This document shows, in pieces, positions 20,526 to 31,770 of a stretch of DNA of 64,000 nt (within the stretch, counting starts at the first letter, position 1; every line of letters begins with the position of its first letter). The DNA comes from Bos javanicus (Eukaryota; Chordata; Mammalia; Artiodactyla; Bovidae). The notes under the pieces are model-generated. The model did no database searches. It saw nothing but the letters and a program-made list of their open reading frames with translations, and was not told where the DNA came from. A program made the translations under genes and the position numbers. The stretch lies in contig NC_083883.1 in assembly GCF_032452875.1 (NCBI RefSeq), positions 53,566,698-53,630,697 on the forward strand, given 5' to 3'.

Positions 20526-22335
20526 TCTAAACCCAGTGTGGGAGTAACTTTTCCAACAGGCCTGGCAGATGGTCATCTAGGCTCTAGTGATGACCACGTC
20601 CCTCTGGACAGCTCTCATCCCTAGCTAGGTTAAACTTGACTCTCTCAAATGTTCCTTCGTAAGTCCCAGGTGACCCACCAGCTAAATATTAACTAACACA
20701 AAAGAAATGAACACCATTGATGGGGTCTTCCAGGTGATTTTAATTGCAGGTAATAAACCACTGTTAAAAGGAAGGTTTATAATAAGAGGATGCCTACTAG
20801 TTTAGGGTGTTTGCAGTGAAACAGTGAAATGATTTTGTAAATGCCATCTTCTCTAATAAACCTGAATGCTGCTGGAGAGATTAGGCCATTATCCAGTGCT
20901 GGCATAAATGAGAAAATGATATGATGGATCACATGCTTGAGGGGTTTTAGGAATTAGATGGAGATGGAGCAGGATGACGCTAGTTAGCGATGGCAGTTGG
21001 CCAATCAAATCATATTGCCTGAAATCTAGTTTAGGGCCAGTTCTGTTATTCTGACTGTAACTGGTACTCTCCAATATTCATACCAGGAAGTCACTGTAGA
21101 AATGTTTGTCTAAATAAAGAAGAGTTTTCTTAAAGCCTAGGGCCCAAATCATAGATTTATCTGTTTGTGTCACAGTTAGGCAGAGTTTGAGGAATGGAAG
21201 AATACCTTAAAATCAGAAGACTCAAAGGCCTGGGGCATAATTTTTCAAGACACGTATCAAAAACACCTAACTGCACATAGCATTGCTGAGAATGGCCTTG
21301 CACAGGGCTGAACACACATGTCCAGCAGATGCATTCTATCGCCACAGTTCTCAAGCTGTGGGCCACAGAGACTCTGGGTGGCCAGAGAGAGTGACTTACA
21401 GGAAGTCCCAAATCCACATGTCTCCAGTGTGCTGCCTGTGGACAGAATGAATCATTTTTATTATATACATGTACCATTATCTTTCAAATACATGCAGATG
21501 CAGAAGAGGCGGCCACTTGATAATGCTACTGAATTCAATGCATTCTTTTGCATTTATGTATTTTCTCAGAGAGATAGACAAAAAATACAACTACTAATAT
21601 GTAGGGGCCAGAATTCATTGAAAATGCCCCACCGCTCTCGCTCTCTCTGCGGCATTAAAAAGAGTCTGTGTGAAAACTGGGAAGGAACCATTGCACCACT
21701 GGGAATATGGAGGACAAAACATTAAATCCAGATGTAAACTGAATAGCCATCTTGGCTAAAGTTTAAACCACTGAAAACTGGCCCCTGGATAATGTTAGCA
21801 GCACGCATGTTCACGAGAGAAGTGATGATTTCGTTGGTATTAGTTTGAGGTACATTATCTGTTTTCTCTGAATAACACCCACTACCTTAGCCTGCCAGCC
21901 TTTGTGAGTTACGACTTTCAGTCCTTAACCCTCCCTGTTCATTTATGTTGCAAATATCCCTATGATTTCTCATATGAACCACTTATGAATTCTGACCATG
22001 ACCTCAAATACAAGTCTAGGTACACGTGTGTTTAAAGGGCTGGAAAGCATACTCAGCAGGGCATCATGGGAAGCCTAGCTCCTTCCAGGAGAAAGACCCC
22101 TAAGAAACACAGAAATATTAAGAGAAAGACCTAGGATCTGGAAAAAAAAATACAATCTTGAACCTTTAGGGGAGAGAAATCAACTGAAGAAAGGAAGAGA
22201 ATTTCATTCAAAGGGAGGAGAATTCAGAGTTCAATAGCTATTAATAATGAAGAGTTCTATCTGTTGAACCCCGAAGTCCACCCAGCTTCATGCCAGGTAC
22301 ACTATGTGTTATTCCACTAACTCGGGGAGTAATTT
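20526..22335. other. Unique non-coding block, candidate conserved part 20690-21130
   Basis: No transposon is recognised over 1.8 kb. 20690-21130 is AT-rich and even in composition, with several ATTA/TAAT cores. A 135-codon open frame at 21318-21725 has no domain or splice context. Confidence 0.45.
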
Positions 22336-22715
22336 CCTCCCAGGAAAAAACACACTGGGCAATGTCTAAAGACTTTTTTGTTATCACGCTATAGGGGTAC
22401 TACCAGCATCTAGTGATGGAGACCAGTGCGTGTGTGTTCAGTCACCCAGTCATGTCCAACTCTCTGTGACTCTATGGACTGTAGCCTGCCTGTCCATAGG
22501 ATTTTCTCAGCAAGATACTGGAGTGGGTTAGCATTTCCTCCTCTAGGGGATCTTCCCGACCCAGGGATCGAACCCACATCCCCTGCATTGCAAGTGGATT
22601 CTTTTACCACTGAGCCACCAGGGAAGCCTGAGACTGGGGATGCTGACAAATCAACCCACACAGCAAAGAATTTTCTGGCTCAGAATGTCAACAGTGCTGA
22701 GAAACTCTGCACTAA
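22336..22715 (+). mobile_element. MER20-like hAT element split by Bov-tA
   Basis: 'gggcaatgtctaaagac', 'actaccagcatctagtgatgg' before the insertion and 'ggggatgctgacaaatc', 'acagcaaagaattttctggc', 'caacagtgctgagaaactc' after it follow the same order as the copy at 30190-30425. Confidence 0.75.
22428..22629 (-). mobile_element. Bov-tA SINE inside a MER20-like element
   Basis: Reverse Bov-tA from 'gtgtgtgttcagtcaccc' to 'gagccaccagggaagcc'. Short flanking words gagac(cag) at 22419-22426 and gagac(tgg) at 22630-22637 suggest a TSD. Confidence 0.92.
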
Positions 22716-22852
22716 ACTATCCTAATCACTCCCTAAAGGAGAAAGTATCAGCTTCTTGTCACAGAGGTGGAAACTGAGAGCTGTAATGTCCCGCAATCTG
22801 TTATATCTCCAGGACTTGGATCAGACCTGTTTCACCACTTTAAGCCCATTGG

Positions 22853-23065
22853 GGCTTCCCAGGAAGTGCTAGTGGTAAGGATCTGCCTGCCAATGCAGGA
22901 GACATAAGAGACTCAGGTGTGAGCCCTGGGCTGGGAAGATCCCCTGGAGAAGGAAATGGCAATCCACTCCAGTATTCTTGCCTGGAAAATCCCATGGACA
23001 GAATCCCATGGTGGACTACAGCCCACGGGGTTGCAAAGAGTTGGGCATGACTGAAGTGACTTAGC
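22853..23065 (+). mobile_element. Bov-tA SINE
   Basis: Forward copy from 'ggcttcccaggaagtgctag' to 'gaagtgacttagcac'. Flanks are MIR-like scraps in reverse orientation (22755-22850 and 23090-23175). Confidence 0.92.
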
Positions 23066-23089
23066 ACAGCAATCTGCTATATTATACTG

Positions 23090-23175
23090 AAGATGGAAAT
23101 GATCTCATTTCATAAATAAGGAAACTGAGGCTCAGATGTCAAGTGTCTTGCCCTGTATCTCACTCTTAACTGGTG
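23090..23175 (-). mobile_element. MIR SINE fragment
   Basis: 'ctcatttcataaataaggaaactgaggctcagatgtcaagtg' block only (23103-23145). Confidence 0.65.
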
Positions 23176-23374
23176 GTTCTTTGTCTCTTCATAGGTCTTT
23201 TAAGGTCTGTGATGATGACTAAACACAAGTGACTTCACCTCTAACCACGAAGCTGCTAACAAATGTTTCTTTCTCTTGTCCATTAACTGTTACACCCCTA
23301 GTAATTAACTTTTTGTTTCTGCTCCTTTAACACTGTAATCTAGTGGTTTTATTGCTCACATCTAACTGGCTCAC

Positions 23375-23455
23375 TTAATCAATCATTATTAAGTTCCTTC
23401 TGTATGCTAAGCACTGTAAAGGTGCTGGATATAAACGGGTCAGAAGGCAAATGGA
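23375..23455 (-). mobile_element. L2 LINE terminus fragment
   Basis: 'cttctgtatgctaagcactg' and 'ggtgctggatataaacg' match the reverse L2 terminal pattern. Confidence 0.55.
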
Positions 23456-23471
23456 AGAGAACTACAAGTCC

Positions 23472-23680
23472 AAGGGGTTGACAAACTAGAGCCCAAAGGG
23501 TGCCTGCTTTTGTAAATAAAGTTTTATTGAAACACAGCCATACCCTTTAATTTGCCTATTATCTATGACTGCTTTCACATTACAGCAGCAGGTCTGAGGA
23601 ATTATAATAGATACCGTTTATTCCATAAAGACTATAATATTTACTATCTGGCCCTTGACAGAAAAAGCTTGCTAGCTCCT
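23472..23680 (-). mobile_element. hAT/MER-type DNA transposon relic
   Basis: 'ggggttgacaaactagagccc', 'gtaaataaagttttattgaaac' and 'actatctggcccttgacag' are characteristic of a common non-autonomous mammalian hAT family. I cannot name the subfamily with certainty. Confidence 0.65.
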
Positions 23681-23683
23681 ATC

Positions 23684-24590
23684 CTGGATATTGTCACTTT
23701 GCTTATTTAACTTACATGCAGAATGCATCGTATGAAATGCTGGGCGGATGAGTCACAAACTGGAATCAAGATTGCTGGGAGAGATGTCAACAACCTCAGA
23801 TATGCAGATGATACCATTCTAATGGCAGAAAGTGAAGAGGAACTAAAGAGCCTCTCAATGAGTGTGAAAAAGGAGAGTGAAAAAGCTGGCTTAAAATTCA
23901 ACGTTCAAAAACTAAGATCATGGCATCTGGTCCTATCACTCATGGCAAGTAGAAGGCGAAAAAGTAGAAGCAGTGATAAATTTTCTTTTCTTGGGCTCCA
24001 AAATCACTGAGGCTGGTGACTGCAGCCATTAAATTGGAAGATGCTTGCTTCTTGGAAGGAAAGCTATGACAAACTTAGACAATGTATTAAAAAAGCAAAA
24101 ACATCACTTTGCAAAGGTCTGCATAGCCTAAACTATGGTTTTTCCAGTGGTCATATACGGATGTGAGAGTTGGACAATAGAAAAGATTGAGCACCTAAGA
24201 ATTGATGCTTTCAAATTGTGGTGCTGGAGAGGACTCTTGGGAGTCTCCCGGATTGCAAGATCAAACCAGTCAATCCTAGAGGAAATCAACCCTGAATGTT
24301 CACTGGAAGGACTGATGCTGAAGCTGAAGCTCCAATACTTTGGCCACCTGATGTGAAGAGCCAACTCATCTGAAAGGACTCTGATAATGGGAAAGACTGA
24401 GGACAAAAGGAGAAGAGAGTGACAGAGGATGAGATGGTTGGATAGCATCACTGACTCAATGGATGTGAACTTGAGCAAACTCCGAGAGATAGTGGAGGAT
24501 AGAGCCTGGCGTGCTGCAGTCCATGGGATCTTAAAAGAGTCAGTTAGACTCAACTTATCAACTGAACAGCAACAACAATCCTAGCTCCAT
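23684..24590 (+). mobile_element. BovB LINE, RT-to-3'-end copy with TSD
   Basis: The copy starts within the RT motif B region. The frame 23723-24010 carries the catalytic NLRYADDT motif and LMAESEEELKSL, then breaks at a frameshift after 'FNVQK'. Further downstream come the YGCESWT and LKLQYFGHLM blocks, a stop at 24354-24356 and an 'aacagcaacaacaat' tail. An 8-bp duplication 'ctagctcc' lies at 23672-23679 and 24591-24598, the left copy inside the preceding hAT relic. Confidence 0.93.
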
Positions 24591-24598
24591 CATTCAAG

Positions 24599-25530
24599 CC
24601 ACAAGAGCAGGCAATGAAGTGAACTCCGAGCAGAATCAGGAAGTGCTTTCTTTCATGTCCTGTGCAATATTATCTCTTGGCAGAGGTGGGAATCCTAAGT
24701 GTTTAATGCTAATACAAATCTAAAACTTAAAAAGTACCAAAACATTTTGATCCTTAAAAATACTTTCTGCTTTTCTAGAGCCTACTATAAATAGATCTTT
24801 AAATGAAGTTCAAATGTATATTATTTCCATTTTGCTGTCAGACGTTTGGAAAGCCTTTAGTGACTGTTCCTCATCACATTGAAATGAAACAGAGATCAGA
24901 CTCCCAGCCATTGCATTAGCTGCTTAGGTGTCAGTTAACCACAATGGGCTGTCTGCTGAGCTTCAGAGGCTCCGGGCTGATCTTCCCCTCGGGTGCACAG
25001 CAAAAGACCCCATTCTAATTTTCCCTGAGTTTTCTGCCACACTGTTGGACTTTGGTCTGTGGATGAAATTCCACTGATCTGAGTACAAGGTCTGGACATG
25101 AACTTGGAGCAGCAGGAGGTTCCCCCAACTACTCAGGCAGTTACAGCCACAGCAGAAGTGAGAACACGCACCTACACAACCAGCAGGTGGAGAATTCAAG
25201 CCAACATGCCTTGGTTATTGTTCATTCAAAGACTCTGATAAAAGAGACCCTGAAGGTTTCATAGCGTCTCCCTGAAGGGACAGTGAAGAGAAAGAAATTA
25301 GGCAGATTTACTGTGATGGCTCTATCCTGCCCCCAACACTCAGAGAGAACATACACCCACATGCTAAGGCCTCACAGATGTGCTTCCCATATTCAGAAAT
25401 CCTAAATGGTAGTGGTATCAGGTGCAACAAATTGTCCTCAATGTGGGAGTCATTCCCCGATCCAATTGATTAAGACAAATAGGAATTTCCCCTGGTGCAA
25501 ACCTGCTCTGGTTTACAGGTCCCTAACTGC
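24599..25530. other. Unique non-coding block
   Basis: No transposon is recognised. The 24650-24930 part is AT-rich and includes a MEF2-type decamer. Confidence 0.45.
24785..24794 (+). promoter_or_regulatory. Possible MEF2 site
   Basis: CTATAAATAG fits the MEF2 consensus CTA(A/T)4TAG exactly and is self-consistent on both strands. Motif evidence only. Confidence 0.3.
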
Positions 25531-25543
25531 ATTAAGGGAGGCT

Positions 25544-25755
25544 GTGTGCTGTGCCTAGTCCCTCAGTTGTGTCCAACTCTTTGCAACTCCATGGACTGTA
25601 GCCTGCCAGGCTCCTCTGTCCATGGGGATTCTCCAGGCAAGAATACTGGAGTGGGTTGCTATGCCCTCCTCCAAGGGATCTTCCAGACACAGGGATTGAA
25701 CCCAGGTCTCCCACACTGCAGGCGGATTGTTTACTGTTGAGCCACCAGGGAAGCC
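25544..25755 (-). mobile_element. Bov-tA SINE with TSD
   Basis: Reverse Bov-tA. It is flanked by ttaagggaggct (25532-25543) and ttaaagggaggct (25756-25768), which differ by one inserted A. Confidence 0.93.
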
Positions 25756-25771
25756 TTAAAGGGAGGCTAGA

Positions 25772-26036
25772 AGAAGAGATGGCACCCCACTCCAATACTC
25801 TTGCCTGTAAAGTCCCATGGACGGAGGAGCCTGGCAGCCTGCAGTCCATGGGGTCGCTAGGAGTCGGACTCGACTGAGCGACTTCACTTTCACTTTTATG
25901 CACTGGAGAAGGAAATGGCAACCCACTCCAGTGTTCTTGCCTGGAGAATCCCAGGGACGGGGGAGCTTGGTGGGCTGCTGTCTGTGGGGTCGCACAGAAT
26001 CTGACACGACCAAAGTGACTTAGCAGCAGCAGCAGC
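25772..26036 (+). mobile_element. Bov-A2 dimeric SINE
   Basis: Two Bov-A units joined by 'cttcactttcacttttatgc' and ending in (CAG)n. It starts directly at the TSD of the preceding Bov-tA, giving a head-on SINE pair. Confidence 0.92.
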
Positions 26037-26292
26037 AGAAGAGAAAGTCTAAGCTAAGGCATGAATAAGATAGGTCATTAAAAGAGAAATCAAATGATTG
26101 TAAATCCCCACAGAGATGATGAAAGAACTTAATGTAAAAAAAAATAGGACTAAATCTGTAAAACTGATTGTCCTTTCACCATGGAAAGACACTGGACATG
26201 GGAGCTCAGAGTACTAGAGCACGGTCTTGGGGTGATGGTGTCACTATCCAGGCCTTAAAAGACAGAGGGCCCATGCTCAAGCGGGAGTGGCC

Positions 26293-26580
26293 AGGACTTC
26301 CCTCATGATCCAGTTGGTTAAGAATCTGCCTGTCAATGCAGGGGACATGGGTTCAATCCCTGGTCTGGGAAGATCCCACGTGCCACAGGGCAACTAAGCC
26401 TGTGAGTTGCAACCACTGAAGCCCACATGCCCTAGAGCCCGTGCTGTGCAACGAGAACCCACCACAGTGAGAAGCCGGTGCACGACAACCAGAGAGTACT
26501 CCCTGCTCGCCGTAACTAGAGAAAATCTGCACGTAGCAATGAAGACCCAGCACAATCGAAAACAAATAAATATTTTTAAA
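26293..26580 (+). mobile_element. CHR-type SINE, near full length
   Basis: tRNA-like head ('cagttggttaagaatctgcc', 'gggttcaatccctgg') followed by the repetitive 'gcaactaagcctgtgag', 'ccctagagcccgtgctg' and 'gtaactagagaaaatctgcac' body and an A-rich end. Confidence 0.92.
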
Positions 26581-26689
26581 AGGGAGATAAAGGTCAAGGC
26601 AAGGTCAGATCTCACCCCACCAAAAGTTCTGCAGCCGCCCTCTGCCCCCATTGTGCAGTCACAGTGGGATCTTACAGTGGGAGAAACAG

Positions 26690-26880
26690 GAGAATTTGGT
26701 TCAATGACCAACTCAACAATCTTGAACAAATCAGCTTAAATTACTGTGCCTCAGTTTCCTTATTTGAGAACAAGATTGCTGTGTCTACCTCAATTCCATC
26801 CTATGGGCCAGCGGGTAGGATCCACAGAGACACTGCCTATGCAAGTCTTTGTATGCTGCAAAGATCTGGGTAAACTCTAG
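26690..26880 (+). mobile_element. MIR SINE (ancient)
   Basis: 'atcttgaacaaatcagcttaaatta', 'ctgtgcctcagtttccttatttg' in forward MIR order. Confidence 0.7.
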
Positions 26881-27028
26881 TGCTTCCCTAGCAACTCCTC
26901 GGTGCAAAGGAAGAAGAGTGGGTGAAGGCAGCAGAAGCCTGGAAAACGATTCTGAGCCTTGGCTTTAGACACAAAGTAATAACACTGAAAGTGTTGAAGG
27001 ATGGGTTTTGAGTTATCCCATGGTGGAA

Positions 27029-27246
27029 CGAGGGCTTCCGGTGGCTCAGTAGTAAACAGTCTGCCTGTAATGCAGGACACTCAGGAGACCAGAGGTTTGA
27101 GCCCCAGGTTGGGAAGATCCCCTGGAGGAGGAAATGGCCACCTGCCTCAGTATTCTTGCCTGGATGACCCCAGGGACAGAGAAGCCCAGCAGGCTACAGT
27201 CCACAGGATCACAGGGTCAGACACAACTGAGCAAGTAGAGCATGTA
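27029..27246 (+). mobile_element. Bov-tA SINE with TSD
   Basis: Forward copy from 'gagggcttccggtggctc' to 'actgagcaagtagagc'. The duplication 'catggtgg' lies at 27019-27026 and 27249-27256. Confidence 0.92.
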
Positions 27247-27344
27247 CGCATGGTGGGATCAACCCATGTGTTAACCAGCTGAGTTTTAATAAGGTTCTGT
27301 TCTATTGGACACTGTTCTACTGATCCACACTGTAGAAAAGCCAA

Positions 27345-28199
27345 CCAGGAATTATGTTCCTTCTTCAGAGGGCATCTATTAAGACTTAAACATGCCTCCT
27401 TGCAGGGCTACCTGGTACCAAGTCAAACTGTGAACAGAACAATCAGAGCATGTCTGCTAGCCAACAGGCTGACAGTCTCCACAAAATGGCCTTTCTGTTG
27501 ATTCTCAAATCTAAGATGTGTCAAAAGATAGTCCCTTTTTTTTTTTCTCGCTTCATATAGTAAACCTTGTAGGAACAGGCAACGCAATCCACTTGATGAA
27601 TGTGTTAATTAAGATAATCAATACACATATAATCACAGGTCAGTTCTCCTCAGCCATCATTCATCAAGCTCTATGGTACCACAATTGCACTATCTAGGGT
27701 CAGTATCAAATTTCTAAATTTCATACCTTACTATCTTCAGGAAATAGTGAGTACAGAATTTCAAATGGCAAAAATGATGGGGAAAGTGTGACCTAAATCC
27801 CACTGTGTTCCAAATTGTACTAACTGAATTAAAGACACCATCCTCAGTGGTTTTAAAAAAATTCAACCTAATCAAGGAAAGTGAGCTACGCTGCAGCTGA
27901 CAAGAAGCCCCAGTCTTGACCAGGAAGATAATACAGGGAGTGAGCAGAGCTTCACCTGCATTAAAATTCATATTGTTTCTTTGGAGGAAAAAAACAACTA
28001 TTATTCAAGATCTAAACCCTGTGTCATTCACATCTTCCTTCTTTGGGGGAGAAAGTCTCAGCCAGGAGCTATTCTCTGCAGGATCCAATCCCAACCTACC
28101 CCCAAAGTTGCACTTTTTAATAATCTCTCATGGTCAGTTTAACCTTAGTAGAGAAATCAATGTGTTTTCCCAGCATGCTTTTATTACATATTGCCACTG
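27345..28199. other. Unique non-coding stretch
   Basis: One T-run near 27536. No recognised repeat or exon. Confidence 0.5.
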
Positions 28200-28385
28200 T
28201 CATGTACATCTGTGAAGCCTTCTCTATTTGTCACTCCATCATCTATTTTCCCATTACACCTGTCTAGACCTTTATTATAAAATGTAATTATATTTCCATG
28301 TCAGTCACACCTACTAGACTACGAGCACCAGGATAGCTTGCTCCATATCTTATTAAATCTCTGGTCCTTGAACCTATGTACCTAA
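28200..28385 (+). mobile_element. L2 LINE 3' region (ancient)
   Basis: 'cactccatcatctattttccc' followed by 'actagactacgagcaccaggatag', the usual L2 'tagactgtaagctccttgagggcaggga' context. Confidence 0.65.
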
Positions 28386-28394
28386 TCTCTCAAA

Positions 28395-28462
28395 ACAGAT
28401 GGAGACGGAGAGAAGAGAGGGGGGAAAGAAGAAAAGGAAAAAGAAGAAGGGGAGTGGGTAAG
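28395..28462. repeat. Purine-rich (GA/GAA) tract
   Basis: Almost pure purine strand from 'acagatggagacggagag' to 'gaagaaggggagtggg'. Simple sequence; its translations are artefacts. Confidence 0.85.
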
Positions 28463-28589
28463 TAGCTCTGCAGGCAAAAAAGACGAAACCATACTTCTGG
28501 CATTTCCTTGTGCTGCTTGCCTGGTATCTCGATATTTTATTGTAGAGAATCGGGTGGGCTCCAGGGTCAGCTGAACCTGTATTTCTATC

Positions 28590-28760
28590 CCGCAGATGGC
28601 CACGGTCTAGAGCGTGGAAAAACAATGAAACAGTTCTGAGCCTCAGTTTGTTCATTTGTAGAATGGAGATGAGAACATTATCCAACTCACTGTGATAGGG
28701 AAGTAGATGAAACAGTGTTATCAATCACACTGCACAGAGCCTGGGAGTCAGGAAAAGAGC
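28590..28760 (+). mobile_element. MIR SINE (ancient)
   Basis: 'ctgagcctcagtttgttcatttgtagaatgg' (28636-28666) and 'actgtgatagggaagtagatg' in forward order. Confidence 0.65.
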
Positions 28761-29239
28761 CTCAAAGGTGCTGGCTATTGCTGTCACTGTGCTCTTGGAT
28801 GACCTCCAAGGTCTCTGCAGCTCCCCAGTTCTGCTCCTGGAACATCCCTTTTCCTCAAAATGAGTCAAGCCCCTGTTAAGAAGCTCCAGGGTCCACTGTC
28901 CCCTTTCCCAGACAGTTCAGTCCTCTCTGTGACTCTCTACAGCCCAAGCCCAGCAGCCAGGCAGAGAGAAGGAAGATTCTTACATTTGAACACGGCTCTG
29001 CCACTAAGCTGCCCTGTTACCTCTGGCCAGATACCTTTCTGGCTACAGACTCCCTAGCAGTGACAAAGCATATTTTGTTCTGTGGCTAAGGATTTATGAT
29101 GAACGACTTAGTGTCTGACATGCAAATCCTAACTACAACTGCCATGATGCCAGCTTTAGAACAAAAATGATTTCTTGGGCAGGAATGGGAAAAACTATGT
29201 AAAGTTGAACAACATCCTAGCTGGGACAGCAGGCAATCT

Positions 29240-29450
29240 CTGGAGTCACATTTACTTGGGTTCATCTCCTGGTTCTGCCACTTGCTAGCTTGGTGACCCT
29301 GGGAAAGTCACGTAACCTTTCTGGGCCTCAACTTTCTCACGTGTAAGGTGGCAAACCTAGTACTTACCACGGAAGGTAGTTTAAAGGATGAATTGAGAGA
29401 ATACAGAAAAAGGGTTTAGAACATGTTAGTGTTGACATGTGTCAAATAAA
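29240..29450 (+). mobile_element. MIR SINE (ancient)
   Basis: 'ggttctgccacttgctagct', 'tggtgaccctgggaaagtc', 'ctttctgggcctcaactttctc' and a gaattgagagaatacag end. Confidence 0.85.
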
Positions 29451-29477
29451 GACTCAATTAAAACCATGTGTCATTAA

Positions 29478-29978
29478 GCCTAGACAGCATATTAAAAAGC
29501 AGAGACATCCCTTTGCTGATAATGGTCTGTATCGTCAAAGCTATGGTTTTTCCAGTAGTCATGTGTGGATGTGAGAGTTGGACCCTAAAGAAGGATGAGC
29601 ACCGAAGAATGGGTGCTTTCAAACTGTAGCGCTGGAGAAGACTCTTGAGAGTTCCTTGGACTGCAAGGAGATCAAATCAGTCAATCTTAAAGGAAATCAA
29701 TCCTGAATATTCATTAGAAGGACTGATGCTGAAGCTCCAATACTTTGGCCACCTGATGTGAAGAGCTGACTCACTGGAAAAGACCCTGATGCTGGGAGAG
29801 ACTGAAGGCAAAAGGAGAAGAGGGCAGCAGAGGATGAGATGGTTAGACAGCATCACTGACTCAATGGACATGAATTTGAGCAAACTCCGGGAGATAGTGA
29901 AGGACAGGGGGCCCTGGAGTGCTTCAGTCCATGGGGACACAAAGAGTTGGACATGACTGAGCACCTGAACAACAACAA
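29478..29978 (+). mobile_element. BovB LINE 3' end with short TSD
   Basis: It starts in the LDSILKSRDI-encoding region and ends 'cacctgaacaacaacaa'. The duplication 'tcattaa' lies at 29471-29477 and 29979-29985. Stops include the TGA at 29759-29761. Confidence 0.92.
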
Positions 29979-30039
29979 TCATTAAACCAATGAGCTTCAT
30001 GTAAAACCATGACAAAGTCTGCACATGCTATAATTCAGT

Positions 30040-30175
30040 AATTGAGGATTCATTCATTCAGTAATCATTTACTGAGCTCTTGCTGTGTGCCAGGCACTGT
30101 TCTAGGTGCTGCAAAAGGAGCAGAAAACAAAGCAGATGAAACTCTCTCCTCTTACAGAGTTACCGTTCTAAGATT
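30040..30175 (-). mobile_element. L2 LINE terminus (ancient)
   Basis: 'attcattcattcagtaatc', 'tgctgtgtgccaggcactg' and 'tctaggtgctgcaaaagg', then 'cctcttacagagttaccg'. Confidence 0.75.
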
Positions 30176-30189
30176 CACAGCTGGGGTAT

Positions 30190-30425
30190 CCTTTAGTCTG
30201 TGGCATAAAAAATGGTTTTCAGCCAGGGATAATGCAGCCCCCAGTGGATATCTGGCAACATCTGGAGACACTGTGCATTGTCACAATTGTGTAGAAGGTC
30301 TACTGACATCTGGTGGGCAGAGGACAAGGATGCTGCTAAATACCCTGCAGGCACACAATGTCCCTCCAACAAAGGATTATCCTGGCCCAAATGAAAACAA
30401 TGCCAAGACTGGGAAACCCTAGCAT
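30190..30425 (+). mobile_element. MER20-like hAT element
   Basis: Nearly complete: 'atatctggcaacatctggagac', 'ggtctactgacatctggtggg', 'ggatgctgctaaataccctg', 'aacaaaggattatcctggcc' and 'atgccaagactgggaaaccct'. Confidence 0.8.
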
Positions 30426-30782
30426 AAAGGAATCTGTGAGTAGTTATAAGTCTTTTGTGGGGCATGGTCCTGGGCCATTGGAGACCACTGAGGTCACTAG
30501 GAGAGAACCTAGGAAAGGGAAATGTATGGCTAGAAGGGAGAAAAACAGGACTGCAGGATGCCAGGCTTGCCTGGAACCATCCTTCCCAAGGCAGAAAGCA
30601 TACAAAGTCTAGGGAGTAGGAGGCCCCACTCCCTGGGTAAAGTTGGTTCTTTCCATTGGTGACGAGTGACCCTTGGGTTGCTAACCTTGCGAGTAGGACC
30701 CAATTCTCTCTTTGGCAGTTAACCTCACACCTAAGGGAGAGGTATTTCTCTTACCACAAGATGAGATGCAGCTTTTATCTCC

Positions 30783-30925
30783 GGGTAGGGAAGATCCCCT
30801 GGAGGAGGAAATGGCAACCCACTCCAGTATTCTTGCTGGGATAATCCCATGGACAGAGGAGCCTGGCGGGCTACACTCCATGGGGCTGCAAAGAGCCAGA
30901 CACCACTTAGCGGCTGAGCATGAGC
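30783..30925 (+). mobile_element. Bov-tA SINE, head-truncated
   Basis: It starts 'gggtagggaagatcccctgg' and ends 'gcggctgagcatgagcatg'; the first half of the tRNA head is missing. Confidence 0.9.
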
Positions 30926-31069
30926 ATGAAGATTTCACATAAGGACCCAGAAACTAACATCACTTTAGGGAAACATAATAAAAAATGGACTACAAGATTG
31001 TAGTTTCTTCAATCTTCCTAACGGACAAGGCAAAAGATGTTTCTGGTTTAGAAGACAATACAGCTTTAA

Positions 31070-31560
31070 ACAGCAGAGAGATTTGATGGGTTTGAATTCC
31101 TGGATCAGTCACTACCAGCCAAGTGACCCTGAGCATCAGAGTGGGATGAGTTTAAGAGAAAGGACTCCAGAGCCAGAGCTTGGTTACTTAATGGCCCTTT
31201 GACAAGTCATAGGTCATTTTTTGTGCCTCAGTTTTCTCATACATAAAACGGGTGCAAATTGTTGTTGCTTAGTCGCTCTACGTCACGTCAGACTCTTTGC
31301 AACCCCATGGATTATAGCCCAGAGGCCTCACTGTTCATGGCATTTCCCAGGCAAAAATACTGGAGTGGGTTGCCATTTCCGTCTCCAGGGGATCTTCCTG
31401 ACCCAGGGATCAAACCCATGTCTCCTGCATTGGTGGCAAGTTCTTTACCACTGAGCCACCAGGGAAGCCCCAGATCCAGTGGTACCTGCCACATAAGTCA
31501 TTACAAAAGTTAAATGCATAAATTCAGAAAAGCATTTCCAACAGTGCCTGTCTCCAAGAC
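31070..31560 (+). mobile_element. MIR SINE(s) split by Bov-tA
   Basis: 'gacaagtcataggtcatttt', 'tgtgcctcagttttctcatac' and 'ataaaacgggtgcaaatt' precede the insertion. 'ggtacctgccacataagtc' and 'aacagtgcctg' follow it. Confidence 0.7.
31258..31470 (-). mobile_element. Bov-tA SINE inside MIR
   Basis: Reverse copy from 'attgttgttgcttagtcgc' to 'gagccaccagggaagcccc'. Confidence 0.92.
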
Positions 31561-31604
31561 TATGTCAAAGCTTGCTGTCCTCATCCCCATCGCAGTCAAT
31601 GCTA

Positions 31605-31770
31605 TGTGGTGGTAGACGGGTGACTTAACTTCTCTGAATCCCAGTCAGTTTCCTCTTTAGAAAAATGGGCATATTAGTTGTCACTTCACTGGGCTCCAGG
31701 CACAGTTATGCATGTGAGGCATCAGGAAAATACTTGACATGTTGTAAGTCTTTGTTGTTATTATTTATTG
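31605..31770 (+). mobile_element. MIR SINE (ancient)
   Basis: 'gtgacttaacttctctgaatc', 'gtcagtttcctctttagaaaaatggg' and the terminal 'ttgttgttattatttattg'. Confidence 0.7.

Noticed and set aside
21318..21725. 135-codon plus-strand frame
   Set aside because: No domain, mixed composition and no exon signals.
22793..23083. Similar words gcaatctgttatat (about 22792) and gcaatctgctatat (about 23069) around a Bov-tA
   Set aside because: The left copy is about 50 bases away from the SINE start, too far for a target duplication. The likeness is more likely coincidental.
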